Assembly: GCA_977017575.1 (NCBI GenBank)
Contig: CDRNVI010000059.1
Location: 1-64,000, forward strand
DNA: 64,000 bases
Direction: 5' to 3'
From: Paramoeba atlantica
Lineage: Eukaryota; Discosea
In this document: positions 10,399 through 20,903 of the stretch, piece by piece
Layout of the letters: each line of letters starts with the position of its first letter
Position numbering within the stretch: position 1 is the stretch's first letter
The notes under the pieces: generated by a model
Told to the model about the DNA's origin: nothing
Database searches by the model: none
Seen by the model: the letters and a program-made list of their open reading frames with translations, nothing else
Translations under genes and position numbers: made by a program

Positions 10399-10950
10399 AT
10401 GTTGGAAACCCCAACACCACCATCAGCCATTGACGCAGAGGGGCATGCTCTCGATGTTGGCGAAGACGAAATCTTTCACGATTGCGAAGCTCCTTGTGAT
10501 ATAAATGTCGATCTGAGTGGACAGCCCTCAAACACATTCTTTGCGGAAGACGTTTTGCAAGGTTTCGAGAGAGGGATAGATCCCAGAATTAACTTCCCAA
10601 TCCCCTCCGAGGAAATTATAGAACTGATACGTCATGCTAAGGTGGGGGAAGAATTCATCGCCGCATGGACCTTCGACCAACAGCCAACCCTCAATGTATC
10701 CAAAGGAGTAGTGACGAAAACCTCCACCCGGCAAGGACGCACCAAACTGTCAGTTACCTACGAAGGATTTCTTGGATACGCAACTGGAAATAAATTTGAT
10801 GGCTTTTTACCCCCGCATCCGAACGTTCGCATTTTCCGCCTCTCGTGGTTGAACCGGGGACCTGGAGACACGCCTCGTGTAGAGCATAACCAAGTATCAC
10901 CTCCTTCTCAGACCTTTGTATCTACACAAGATATTCTACAATTCTCATGA
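10399..10950 (+). CDS. Unrecognised 183-aa ORF following the proline-rich ORF
   Basis: A balanced, globular-looking frame (FHDCEAPCDINVDLSG, PRINFPIPSEEIIELIRHAK, GFLPPHPNVRIFRLSW) ending at a TGA at 10948-10950. It lies directly after the proline-rich frame, one base out of phase, and directly before the satellite. The first ATG at 10399 may not be the real start. No family recognised. It could be part of a retroelement ORF or a decayed host gene. Confidence 0.4.
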   Translation: MLETPTPPSAIDAEGHALDVGEDEIFHDCEAPCDINVDLSGQPSNTFFAEDVLQGFERGIDPRINFPIPSEEIIELIRHAKVGEEFIAAWTFDQQPTLNVSKGVVTKTSTRQGRTKLSVTYEGFLGYATGNKFDGFLPPHPNVRIFRLSWLNRGPGDTPRVEHNQVSPPSQTFVSTQDILQFS

Positions 10951-11164
10951 CGTATGACGATACTTCACATGATCATCTTTGCTTCGTATACTGGTTCATG
11001 TTTCCGCAAGTCACGTAGCGAAGACAACTTACAAGAAGCTAAACCCACGACCTCATCACATATTGCTTCCCGTAATCACATGCGCTGTAATACATGAGCT
11101 GTACTTTTGTCTCCAATGCCTTCTTCAATACCTTAACTACACTTAACCCTACTACGTTGAAGTC

Positions 11165-12330
11165 TACTCGGGCAAACCGCCCCACTAATCCACTTGGGGA
11201 ACGCACCTCACTAATCTTGGGGAACTAGTCTACTCGGGGAACGCGCCCCTGTTAGCTCCCCGGGGGACGCGCCCCATGAATTTCCTCGGGTGAACGTGCC
11301 CGAGGGGAACGCGCCCTTGTTATATCATCGGGTAACACGTCTCTGCTATCTCCTCGGGGAACGCGCCCTTGTTATCTCCTCGGGCAACACGCCTCTGTTA
11401 TCTCCTCGGGGAACGCGCCCCACTAATCCACTTGGGGAACGCACCCCACTAATCTTGGGGAACTAGTCTACTCGGGGAACGCGCCCCTGTTATCTCCCCG
11501 GGGGACGCGCCCCATGAATCTCCTCGGGTGACACGCCTCTGTTATCTCCTCGGGGAACGCGCCCCACTATTCTCCTCGGGTGGCACGCCTCTGTTATCTC
11601 CTCGGGGAACGCGCCCCACTAATCCACTTGGGGAACACGCCCCACTAATCCACTTGGGGAACGCGCCCAACTAATCATGGGGAACTAATCCACTTGGGGA
11701 ACGCACCCCACTAATCTTGGGGAACTAGTCTACTCGGGGAACGCGCCCCTGTTATCTCCCCGGGGGACGCGCCCCATGAATCTCCTCGGGTGACACGCCT
11801 CTGTTATCTCCTCGGGGAACGCGCCCTACTATTCTCCTCGGGTGACACGCTTCTGTTATCTCCTCGGGGAACGCGCCCCACTAATCCACTTGGGGAACAC
11901 GCCCCACTAATCCACTTGGGGAACGCGCCCAACTAATCATGGGGAACTAATCCACTTGGGGAACGCACCCCACTAATCTTGGGGAACTAGTCTACTCGGG
12001 GAACGCGCCCCTGTTATCTCCCCGGGGGACGCGCCCCATGAATCTCCTCGGGTGACACGCCTCTGTTATCTCCTCGGGGAACGCGCCCTACTATTCTCCT
12101 CGGGTGACACGCTTCTGTTATCTCCTCGGGGAACGCGCCCCACTAATCCACTTGGGGAACACGCCCCACTAATCCACTTGGGGAACGCGCCCAACTAATC
12201 ATGGGGAACTAATCCACTTGGGGAACGCGCCCCTGTTATCTCCTCGGGGGACGCGCCCCATGAATTTCCTCGGGGAACGCGTCCTATTAATCTCCTTGGG
12301 GAATGCGCCCCTGTTATCTCCTTGGGGAGT
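11165..12330. repeat. GC-rich satellite with 262-bp higher-order repeat
   Basis: The region is built of ~27-bp monomers centred on cggggaacgcgcccc, alternating between tctcctcgggg and aatccacttgggg variants. The landmark aactagtctactcgggg occurs at 11223, 11461, 11723 and 11985, giving spacings of 238, 262 and 262. So monomers are organised in a higher-order unit that has itself been duplicated. No ORF crosses it. Confidence 0.9.
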
Positions 12331-12701
12331 AGCGGCATTTAATTTGTAAATAATTATAAAAGTGGGAAGGGGTCGTCGAATTCTCGGTAAAGACCGTTAT
12401 GCGAAATACTATTTAAAATGTAATGAGAAGCGTTTTGTTTTTGTATACGTAAGATGTGCTAAAGGAAAAGGAAACGGTTCACTATACATTCCTCCCTCCT
12501 CCTCTGGGTCTTTAAAAAGTGATGCCTTTCCCTTCGCATTATAGCAAAAGAGCATACAAATGAACCCAGTACCTGGCTTGGGACAGGTTATGCGGAGTTA
12601 AGGATGTCATGGTAGCGCAGTGCGTGAAGTATACAATTTGTAGTAGTAGGTACACATTCGTCCTTTAAATCAAATAAAAATTCTGCATATTTTAATGCCT
12701 C

Positions 12702-13475
12702 ATGACAGATTTTGCAAGGGGCCATATTCCAGCACGAGTGCACCATTCCTTGCTGCCTCCTTCCCACCAGCTTTATTTTTTTGTGGCGAACTTGACTAGC
12801 CCGCACTTCAGCTGGAAACCGGAAAATAATCTTGAAGACTGGGATGGGATACATCGTCGTTCAGACGAAAAATATTCTCTTCAGTGGGTCTACATGCGCC
12901 TAGGAGGGACGTTGCAATGGGAGTATTTGCCGTCTAGCGTCTGTGCAATGCACCTTACTGGTAATTTACTGGAAGGTGACGTTCCTATGGAACAGTTTAC
13001 TCGTCGTACTTCACTTATCGTGATGGAGTTGGGGAACAACAAATTCTTCGGAAATTTTGATCTAAGCAAAGTCTCTCCCATGGTGGAAGTCATTAATGTT
13101 CGAGATAACTCTTTTGGCGGAAGATTGATTCTGGTAGATCTTCCTCATTCACTCCGGACACTCAATTTAGCATCAAATTGTTTTTGTGGAACAATTCGGT
13201 TGGATACACTGCCCCCACTGTTAGGTCTGTTTCACGTCTCAAACAACCTACTGGAGGGCACAATTGATGTGACGCTTCTTCCCAACAATTTGTTTTCGGT
13301 GAAGTTAAACGCAAACTTGTTTTCTGGAGAGCTCCACGGTGTACAGGCCCTACCACGGATGCTGCGAGAGTTCGATGTATCACAGAACGTTGGCTTAAGG
13401 GGGCTGGTTGAACGTAAAGTGTTATCTCCTACTCTTTTGTTTTCCTCTGGGAAAACTCAGATATTAGTACAGTAG
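12702..13475 (+). CDS. Leucine-rich-repeat protein 1
   Basis: 257 codons from an ATG at 12702. After a short N-terminal cap (PHFSWKPENN..WDG) come about seven LRRs of ~23 residues with the plant-like/kinetoplastid pattern LPxxLxxLxLxxNxFxGxL, for example LPHSLRTLNLASNCFCG and LPPLLGLFHVSNNLLEG. No membrane segment or kinase is present. Role unknown; LRRs of this type usually mediate protein binding. The cap has lost the paired cysteines seen in the relatives at 13724 and 55462 (CEW..C and CKWDG), so it may be diverged or decaying. An LRR gene follows 249 bp downstream in the same orientation, suggesting tandem duplication. Confidence 0.8.
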   Translation: MTDFARGHIPARVHHSLLPPSHQLYFFVANLTSPHFSWKPENNLEDWDGIHRRSDEKYSLQWVYMRLGGTLQWEYLPSSVCAMHLTGNLLEGDVPMEQFTRRTSLIVMELGNNKFFGNFDLSKVSPMVEVINVRDNSFGGRLILVDLPHSLRTLNLASNCFCGTIRLDTLPPLLGLFHVSNNLLEGTIDVTLLPNNLFSVKLNANLFSGELHGVQALPRMLREFDVSQNVGLRGLVERKVLSPTLLFSSGKTQILVQ

Positions 13476-13723
13476 TACTGCTTCATTTTCTTCGGCACGC
13501 CTCCGACCTGTTGCCACATACGATAGGATTCCTCTGACATTCATTGTTAGTTTTTATCATGCATAATACGGTGTTATGGGAATTTATGTATTATGGATGC
13601 AGGTATTATTGATACCTGCATGTTAGCATTATATTTATTTCCTCTTGCCATGTAAGTTTACTTCTTTTTCAATGATATTACTAAATTAATAATATCCAAG
13701 TATTATAAGTAGTCTAATACTTT

Positions 13724-14392
13724 ATGAGTGCCATACAGTCAGCACAACAGCATGCTGAGCATGATTCACGACTCACTGAAGAATCAGATGAGAATTTATT
13801 AATTGAATCGATTTTTCCGTCGGCTTCAGAGCATGAAAATATACGGAAAGTTTCTCGCGCCGGGAAGCCAATAAACTTACCGCAGGAATACGAAATGGAA
13901 CGTTTTCTTCGAAATATTAGCACCCTTGATTCCACGTGGACTCCGGCAACTCCAATTTGTGAGTGGAAAGCTGTCACGTGCAACAAGTCTGGTCACCTCA
14001 TGAAATTGTTTTGGAGAAATAGAGGTTTGCATGGCACACCTAATTGGGCAGCTCTTCCAGTAGTTCTGATACACATTGATCTTTGCTCGAATATGCTGGT
14101 CGGTGAGATTCCTTTTCATGCTCTGCCGCCGCAATTGGAAAATTTATCGGTAAGCAGGAATTCGTTTTCTGGGACACCGAATTTTCTGTCTCTCCCACCG
14201 ACGTTGCTCTCGTTGTGGATGACTTATAAACGCTTTTCCGGCCAGGTAGACTTACATTCTCTCCCGAACAAACTTCAATGTATAGTACTCACTGGAAATG
14301 AAGACCTACATGGGGTAGTTGACTCGACTCTGCTTCCTAAAAGCTTGAGTTATCGACAGTGGTCTAAAACAGGGATTGTGTACACGAAATAA
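13724..14392 (+). CDS. Leucine-rich-repeat protein 2
   Basis: 222 codons from ATG 13724. An acidic N-terminus of about 65 residues is followed by an LRR N-cap (TPATPICEWKAVTCNKSG) and about five repeats (LPPQLENLSVSRNSFSG, LPPTLLSLWMTYKRFSG). It matches the domain order of the protein at 55462 but stops after fewer repeats. Directly downstream of LRR protein 1 on the same strand, consistent with one polycistronic unit. No signal peptide is obvious. Function unknown. Confidence 0.8.
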   Translation: MSAIQSAQQHAEHDSRLTEESDENLLIESIFPSASEHENIRKVSRAGKPINLPQEYEMERFLRNISTLDSTWTPATPICEWKAVTCNKSGHLMKLFWRNRGLHGTPNWAALPVVLIHIDLCSNMLVGEIPFHALPPQLENLSVSRNSFSGTPNFLSLPPTLLSLWMTYKRFSGQVDLHSLPNKLQCIVLTGNEDLHGVVDSTLLPKSLSYRQWSKTGIVYTK

Positions 14393-14399
14393 GTTGAAT

Positions 14400-15139
14400 C
14401 TTTGTAAAATATTTTACTTTAGTTCTTTGGAGAAGTCTCTCATTCAATAAATAAATTTGTTAAACGCGATGGTTGTTTTCAACTTAGAAGTCACTCGAAA
14501 AGACTTTTTTCAAAAAGATTTCATGCGGTATGCCTCCCATGGACCCCCCAAGGGCCCGATAGTTTTTGTGCAACTTTTGAAATTGTTGCACAATAAAAAA
14601 TTCACGAATTTTTGTTGCACAAATATTTGTGGAGATATTTTTTGCTGAGGGAAATGTAGGCGGTATGTATAAATCCAATCCGAATCCTTCCGGATTGCTC
14701 CGGACGGTCACTGGTAAGCCAGACCATTCACAGACAGATTTGGAATAGTAATGGTATGAAGGTAATTCGGTATGAATAGTAGTGTAATGTGTGTTGTATA
14801 TTCGGACTTGTGGTAAGTATTAATAAATATTGCGTTTGAAAAGAAAGTTAAACACAAACAAAAAAGGACTTAGGCACAACGATTTTGAACTGCTAACGAG
14901 AAACAGGGGGAACTGCTAAAAACAAGGAGGGGTATGCTATCGGCGCTGGGTCACAATACCATACCCCCTCCGGTACGGTACGAGCTCATAGGTATTCTAA
15001 ACCGGACCCTCGTTTAGGTTAAAAAGCAGTTTTAATTTTAGAATTTGAACCAAAAAATTAAAATAGAATTTCAATTTTTAAAAATGTTGCACAATAAAAA
15101 ATTCACAAATTTTTGATTTCCTGTTTTTTGTTACACAAA
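14400..15139. other. AT-rich gap with repeat scraps
   Basis: No gene is seen. A piece at 14459-14500 (gttaaacgcgatggttgttttcaacttaga) matches the arm of the hairpin repeat at 29389-29475 and a copy near 27889. The rest is AT-rich with short duplicated phrases such as gttgcacaataaaaaattcac at about 14584 and 15085. Confidence 0.5.
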
Positions 15140-15995
15140 TACAGGGGGGCATTAATCTGTGTAACATTAATCTATGATAATTCGTAAAATTAACACAGAT
15201 TAATGTTACACAGATAAATGTCCCCTCGGTATGCCGGAGCTATGATCTTTTTTCAAAAATTTGTCCATTTTTATAAACAAAAATCAAGAAAAAATTTGTT
15301 TTGGGAAAAAGACGTAAAAATGTACTAAAAAACGGAGAATTTCGCCTGCGGCGCATTTTTGTTTTTTTAACTCATATTTCTGTCCCGCCAAATATTTTCG
15401 AGTTAACACAGATTAATATCACACAGATTAATGTTCTACAGATTATTACTCCCCCTTTCATAATTCTTTATAAATATAAACTATAAGTGTTTCGGCGATT
15501 TATATTTACATTATATAAAGCTTTATACAGCTTTATACTTACATTGTAAGTGTTTGGTACCGAGACGGATTTACTTATAAAAATATTTATATAAATTATG
15601 ATCATTAGTTCTACTAGTTCTTATGCGCTTTCATGTGGTGTTTGTATGAATAGGTGACCGAATTTGATATGTAAAGTCACACACATTTGACCACATTGAT
15701 GAAATTGATAAAAAAAGAGGACCGAAACAAAGAACCGAAAAAAAAGTTTCTAGAACTATTAGACTGCTTAATGTCTAAAACAGAAATTTCAAAATATGCA
15801 TTTGATACGCGAATCAGAATGAGAAATACGCGGCGCGCAGCGCCGCGAGCTCCGTTTTTTACCCTGCTCTTTTGGCGTTTTTCAGGCGTTTCAAAGTTTT
15901 ATATAAATTTATATTAAACCATGACTCATTTTGGGCTCGAACTTATAAAGAATTATGAAAGGGGGAGTAGTACACAGACAAATGTCCCCCCTGTA
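15140..15995. mobile_element. Inverted-repeat element with nested arms
   Basis: Left end tacaggggggcattaatctg and right end with the complement of acaggggggacatttgtctg, both bordered by TA, 856 bp apart. Inner arms also match: 15425-15480 pairs with 15945-15990 (ccccctttcataattctttata). The leftmost 75 bp are themselves a palindrome. This looks like one TA-targeting element inserted in, or fused with, another. No transposase frame is readable. Confidence 0.65.
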
Positions 15996-16033
15996 ATTGC
16001 GTTTAGTGTACCATATAAATTTGTGCTTACAAT

Positions 16034-16207
16034 AGTGGCACAGTGGACGACAGAGACACCAATAACGGGTGTGGAAGTTTCCCACTAGAAAAACAGTATC
16101 TCCCTATAGCATGACGGCAGGCGCATGCAAAGGTGGAGATGCCTTTTTCCTGTGGTAAACTGTCGCACCTGTACTATTGGTATCCGCCTCGTCCACTTTA
16201 GCCTGGG
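16034..16207. mobile_element. ~175-bp MITE, copy A (most diverged)
   Basis: The arms contain a form of aagtggac..gacaccaat and, on the right, actattggtatccgcctcgtccactttagcctggg. It is the same element as the better-preserved copies at 51423-51600 and 58084-58263. It lies about 200 bp upstream of the SAM-PSP1 gene. Confidence 0.75.
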
Positions 16208-16415
16208 TTATGTTACTGAATTCCTCTTTATATTTTTACTGTTTTTGTTCACGAATCGAGGGTAGAGCGGTAGTTATAAACAACCACTTCAATTCAATAT
16301 AAATATTTATTTACAACCACCGCAATTCACCACAATGTACATAAGACTTTGAGATTTTCTCAAATTAGTAGATTGACTCTTCGTACTGCTTTTTGCCATT
16401 GAATTACTACGTTGT

Positions 16416-18239
16416 ATGTTACAAGGAAGACCACCTTTGAGCGATGTTTCAAACGAAGCTTTTTGTCGACCAGCCCCAGAAAAAGGAAAAGGTTCGTGCG
16501 ACCAACAAAGGCGTGTTACAACAGCCTTGATGCCCAATACTGAACACGCAGCGCGCACAGATGTTGACGACGAATATCTGAGCACTGCAACAATGATATG
16601 GGGTGCCATTCATTACACAACACCCACATTTACTTTACTAGGAGATTTGGGTCTCATAGAATATTGTTCTATATTTATTGAGCGAGGGCTCTACACTGTA
16701 GGAGAACTTGTCGGCCTAAGCGAAGAGGCTTTGCTAGACCTAATACCTTGTGAGAAGCACCGTAAAAAGTTAAGCAAAGTTGTGAAAGCTTGTGTTGCGC
16801 AATCTGCTTCGCATGACAACCTGAATACATCGACTTCGGCTGAGACGAGTGACGTGCTGCCATCACACCACGATAATATTGAATCCAATGTTGTACACAC
16901 GCGACAGAACAACCCCTATGCTTTTAACTGTTTTTCTCCATCGTCATCACCCTGTAAGGAAGAAAGCCAACGACCCGAATCTGAAGGGATGCCCCACACA
17001 GAACCACGATCGCTATCAGCTTTGGGTATAATGACTGCAAAATCGGAGCCCCCAAAACGGAAAACTCCTCCGAGCTTGCAGAACATAATACCGGCCGCTG
17101 CACATGGCGCTCCACCGTCCAAGTCTTTGGAGAACACAGAACGAGCTGTATCACATCCCATGGATCATCCACCCCCATCTGCACCCACCCCTACTCCCCA
17201 TTCAGCTCCCTTCCTTCCTACCACCACACTCCCTCGGGCACCATCCCATACTGTGTCATACCCTATTCCACCACCACCCACCGTTCTGTTCCCTACAACT
17301 CACCCCCGCAACAACGTTGGTATGGACTTCCAATACCCCCATTCCGAAACCCAATTCCTGGCTCCACTACCACCCCCTCCTCTCCCCCTCCTCCCTCCCC
17401 ACACCCTCCCCACTCTACCCCCCTCCCTTAGCACCCCCGCAACTGCTGTACCCCAGCCTACGCTGCGTGCACCTCAGCAGCCTACCCCAGGTCCCCTGCT
17501 ACCCCAGACTGCCCCAGGTGCACCTATGCTTCCACACGCCGCCTCCTATGACTACCCCAGACCATCCATGTGGCTACCTCAGCAGCCTACCCCAGGTAGC
17601 CTTCATCTTCAGCCTACTTCATCCGGGATGCTGCTCCCCCAGCACAGCTCCTCGATGCCTCCCCCTTCTACGCTCCCCTCTCTCTCCAGCCCCGTCTACC
17701 CCTCCCCCCCGTCCCTCTGTGTGGTGGACTTCAAATGCCACACCGCCACGCACTGGTCCCCTGTGGTACTTAGCCCCGGGGTCTATGTGATTGTGGAGGG
17801 GGACCGCGGGGAGGACCTGGGCTGGGTCACCCAGTGTAGCCCCGTGGGGGGTACAGAGGGTACGGGGCGTGAGAGGGGCAGCAGTAACAACAACAACAAC
17901 AACAACAACAACGATAATCCTAATAACAATCTTCTCCCCGTGGTACGGCGACTCGCCTCCATGGAGGAGATTGTGTTCTGGCGAACCGAGCTCCATGAGA
18001 GAGCCACACACGCGCTGGGGGTCGGTCGTCGACGTGCGGGGGAGCTGGGGCTGGAGCTGGAGTTGCTCGAGGCGGAGTTTCAGATGGATCAGAATAAGCT
18101 TACGTTGTATTACCGGTCCAAGGCGCGGGTGGAGTTTGTGGCGTTGCTGAAGGTGTTGTATCGTGATTTCGGGTGCCGGATATGGATGGAACGGGTGGAG
18201 GAGGGTGTGGATGAGGAAATGGAGGAGTCGAGGGGTTGA
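16416..18239 (+). CDS. SAM-like plus PSP1 C-terminal domain protein
   Basis: 607 codons from ATG 16416. Residues ~70-125 form a SAM-like helical domain (DLGLIEYCSIFIERGLYTV, then SEEALLDLIP and HRKKLSKVVKAC). Residues ~170-430 are low-complexity and very proline-rich, with QQPTPG repeats. A poly-Asn tract is encoded by an (aac)n run at 17886-17912. Residues ~435-600 carry a PSP1 C-terminal domain: VIVEGDRGEDLGWV, RRLASMEEI, LELELLEAEFQMDQNKLTLYY and YRDFGCRIWMERV. PSP1-domain proteins of kinetoplastids include RNA-binding factors such as the RBP45/RBP33 cycling-sequence proteins, so a cytoplasmic mRNA-regulating role is likely. The SAM domain may mediate self-association. First of three co-oriented genes; TOP1L follows after about 520 bp. 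Confidence 0.8.
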   Translation: MLQGRPPLSDVSNEAFCRPAPEKGKGSCDQQRRVTTALMPNTEHAARTDVDDEYLSTATMIWGAIHYTTPTFTLLGDLGLIEYCSIFIERGLYTVGELVGLSEEALLDLIPCEKHRKKLSKVVKACVAQSASHDNLNTSTSAETSDVLPSHHDNIESNVVHTRQNNPYAFNCFSPSSSPCKEESQRPESEGMPHTEPRSLSALGIMTAKSEPPKRKTPPSLQNIIPAAAHGAPPSKSLENTERAVSHPMDHPPPSAPTPTPHSAPFLPTTTLPRAPSHTVSYPIPPPPTVLFPTTHPRNNVGMDFQYPHSETQFLAPLPPPPLPLLPPHTLPTLPPSLSTPATAVPQPTLRAPQQPTPGPLLPQTAPGAPMLPHAASYDYPRPSMWLPQQPTPGSLHLQPTSSGMLLPQHSSSMPPPSTLPSLSSPVYPSPPSLCVVDFKCHTATHWSPVVLSPGVYVIVEGDRGEDLGWVTQCSPVGGTEGTGRERGSSNNNNNNNNNDNPNNNLLPVVRRLASMEEIVFWRTELHERATHALGVGRRRAGELGLELELLEAEFQMDQNKLTLYYRSKARVEFVALLKVLYRDFGCRIWMERVEEGVDEEMEESRG

Positions 18240-18642
18240 GAGAGGTTATGTAGCAGCTGAGTAGCGTAGGACGACATTCTACAGGCATCGCGGAAGAATC
18301 ATTTTTAAACTCCGAAGAATCTCTTGCCCGTATATTGGCAATATATTCCATCACTAACGTGTGTAGATTAACCCGTTACAAGTAGTATTTCGGTGTTAAA
18401 TAGTTAGTAGACCCACTAGCCCATTCCTTTGTGAATAATATTTTATTTTTAACAGTCATTGCCCAGTGTAGAATTTCGGCGGAAAAATGCCATGTTGCCT
18501 GAAGTGCAATGAGCAGAAGATATTCTTGCGCTTTGACGGCGTCCTAGCGAATATTCTCTTGCCGAAATTCAAGTGAATTCACTGCAACTGCAGAACCTAG
18601 AAGAATGACAGTTCTTAGCCCCTTTTATTAATAATGATGACC

Positions 18643-18670
18643 CCCCTTCTACCTTTCTTCGCTTTATGAG
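18643..18670 (+). promoter_or_regulatory. Predicted trans-splice acceptor for the TOP1 gene
   Basis: A pyrimidine-rich tract (ccccccttctacctttcttc) is followed by AG at 18669-18670. No other AG occurs before the ATG at 18759, so this is the only nearby acceptor and would give an 88-nt 5' leader. Inferred from the kinetoplastid mode of mRNA processing. Confidence 0.5.
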
Positions 18671-18758
18671 TTGTTTAACACCTACCCTCTACCTTATCTT
18701 TTCTTCTTTCTTATGCTTTTACATACTTTAACTACCCCATTCCGTATACACCACTTTC

Positions 18759-20903
18759 ATGTCACAATCCACCCCCAAAACAGATTCCAAGTCCCCCAAG
18801 GTCGAGGAGGGTATGTTTCGCTTCTGGGAAAACGAGGAGCATCTCAGCGGCGGGCTCCTCGGTAAATGTGAGTACAAGTGGACCACACTGGAACACAACG
18901 GGGTGATCATGGCCCCAGCGTACGAGCCTCACAACATCCCGCTGCAGTACGGCGCGGAACTCATCCAGCTTACCCCGGAAGAAGAGGAGATGGCCACCAT
19001 GTTTGCCTCGATGCGAAAATTTGACTACTACCGGAATCCGATTTTTCGCAACAACTTCTTCGAGGACTGGAAAAAGGTTTTGGATGGTCGACTCGAGGGA
19101 CAGGCGATCACGTCGCTGGCCCTTTGTAACTTTGATGCGATCCATGATTTTGAAATGGACCGGCGTGAGGCCCGGCGCGAGCGTAGCTCGGAGGAGAAGA
19201 AGAGGGAGCGCGAGGCGAATACGATTCGGGAGGAGCCGTACCGGTTTTGTGTGTACGACGGCCGGGTGGAGCCGTTGGCCGCGTACAAGGTGGAGCCCCC
19301 GGGGTTGTTTCGGGGGAGGGGAAAGCACCCGCTGATGGGACGGCTAAAGCCACGGGTGAAACCAGAGGATATTGTGATTAATATTGGGGAGGAGGCGGAG
19401 GTGCCCCCGCCCCCGGCGGGGAGTAAGTGGGGTGCCGTCGTGCATAACCACGGCGCGACATGGGTGGCGTGCTGGAAGGACGCGCTAACGGGAAACACAA
19501 AAATGGTGTTCCCGGGAAACACGAGTTCAATCAAAGGGTGCAGTGATCTGCGGAAGTATGAGAGGGCACGCCGCCTCAAAGACGTCATCCCTGCGATTCG
19601 TCAGGCGTACCGGAAGGATTTTGATGACCCTGACCGCACGGTGCGGCAGCGCGCGGTGTGTGTTTACTTTATCGATAAATTAGCGTTGCGAGTGGGCGGC
19701 GAGAAGTCCGCTGATGAGGCAGACACTGTCGGTTGCACCTCGCTAAAGATTAACAATGTGAGTCTTCGCCCCCCGAGCTCTATTCACTTTGATTTTCTTG
19801 GAAAAGACAGTATTCGCTATTTAAACACCGTGGAGGTACTCCCTCGAGTGTATACCCTCGTGGAGGAGTTCATGAAGGGTAAAGAAATGCCCGCTTGTCC
19901 CACCGCCCCGGACGGACGCAACCTCGTCCCGGAGGTGTTCGAGCGCATCAACCCGAGTCTGCTCAACGATTACCTGAAAACTTTTATGCCCGAGCTCACG
20001 GCTAAGGTGTTTCGTACGTACAATGCCTCGCTGTGTCTGGATGATGAGCTGCATGATAATCCATGTGCGGCGACGCTCACTGTAATGGAGAAATTAGCGT
20101 ATCTAAATGAGGCAAATACCAAAGTCGCGGTGCTGTGTAATCACCAGCGTACGACTGTGCGAGCAGATTTCGATGCCCGGGTCGCATTGATGGGATATCG
20201 AGTCGAGTTTCTTGAGTCGCTTCTGTGCCGATTGCATCATTTAAAAGAATTGATGCGGGGCGGGTCGAAAGAAGGGTTCGACACTGCCGTCGAGCACTGG
20301 TTTGCCGAAGAGCATCGTTGGCAATGGGATTGGTTAGATAAATACGGTACGGAGGAGGAGAAGGAGACGTACCGCAACGATTTCTCTGATGAGAGCCGAA
20401 AGTCGATTCGGAGAACGCCCAGTGGGAAGAAGAGAGAAGGTGAGGTGCGTGGGTCGAGCAAAAAGTCGGACAAGAGCAATACGGATGAGGGAAAGAGTAC
20501 GAAAAAGAACACGTCCCAGACTAAGGGGAACAGAAAAAGGAGTTCTAAACGTGAGGAAGACGAGGAAGACGAACTTACAGTAGCTGACCTGAAGAAGCGC
20601 ACAAAAAAGAACGTAAAACCTGCTCATGCATCTGACGCCGAAGATAATATTACCGTTGGATCTCTTCGCAAAAGAAAAGCGACCATTTCGCGGGACCAGA
20701 ACAAAATTAAGTCTATTGATCAAGATACAGCGCTTAAGGATGAAGAGGACGACTTTTCTCTTGCTCACATACGGAAAGGTGTGCGGGAGAAGAAGATTAA
20801 GCTAGAAGGTGGCGATGCGTCTGTGAAGGATGAAACTAAATTGGAGAACGAAACCAATGAAGAAGACGACTTCACCCTAGCTCAGCTTAGAAAAAAGAAC
20901 TGA
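18759..20903 (+). CDS. TOP1L: DNA topoisomerase IB, large subunit
   Basis: 714 codons. It holds the N-terminal clamp and core of eukaryotic topoisomerase IB, with four of the five active-site residues in clear motifs: Arg311 in DKLALRVGGEK, Lys349 in FLGKDSIRY, Arg419 in VFRTYNAS and His462 in CNHQR. After residue ~560 it becomes a lysine/glutamate-rich charged tail with repeats such as DDFTLAQLRKK. The C-terminal domain with the SK(I/L)NYxDPR tyrosine motif is absent, and no such motif was seen elsewhere in the window. In kinetoplastids the enzyme is a heterodimer of a large subunit like this one and a separately encoded small subunit with the tyrosine, so this is complete, not truncated. 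It relaxes supercoils by transient single-strand nicking in nucleus and kinetoplast. Lies between the SAM-PSP1 gene and the 770-aa gene on the same strand. Confidence 0.92.
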   Translation: MSQSTPKTDSKSPKVEEGMFRFWENEEHLSGGLLGKCEYKWTTLEHNGVIMAPAYEPHNIPLQYGAELIQLTPEEEEMATMFASMRKFDYYRNPIFRNNFFEDWKKVLDGRLEGQAITSLALCNFDAIHDFEMDRREARRERSSEEKKREREANTIREEPYRFCVYDGRVEPLAAYKVEPPGLFRGRGKHPLMGRLKPRVKPEDIVINIGEEAEVPPPPAGSKWGAVVHNHGATWVACWKDALTGNTKMVFPGNTSSIKGCSDLRKYERARRLKDVIPAIRQAYRKDFDDPDRTVRQRAVCVYFIDKLALRVGGEKSADEADTVGCTSLKINNVSLRPPSSIHFDFLGKDSIRYLNTVEVLPRVYTLVEEFMKGKEMPACPTAPDGRNLVPEVFERINPSLLNDYLKTFMPELTAKVFRTYNASLCLDDELHDNPCAATLTVMEKLAYLNEANTKVAVLCNHQRTTVRADFDARVALMGYRVEFLESLLCRLHHLKELMRGGSKEGFDTAVEHWFAEEHRWQWDWLDKYGTEEEKETYRNDFSDESRKSIRRTPSGKKREGEVRGSSKKSDKSNTDEGKSTKKNTSQTKGNRKRSSKREEDEEDELTVADLKKRTKKNVKPAHASDAEDNITVGSLRKRKATISRDQNKIKSIDQDTALKDEEDDFSLAHIRKGVREKKIKLEGGDASVKDETKLENETNEEDDFTLAQLRKKN

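Noticed and set aside
19028-19588. Minus-strand ORFs over TOP1 and other host genes
   Set aside because: Antisense shadows of GC-rich coding sequence with no domain sense.
18759-20903. TOP1 gene truncated by a missing 3' exon
   Set aside because: The tail is long and in frame to a normal stop, there is no intron-like sequence, and the layout equals the kinetoplastid large subunit.
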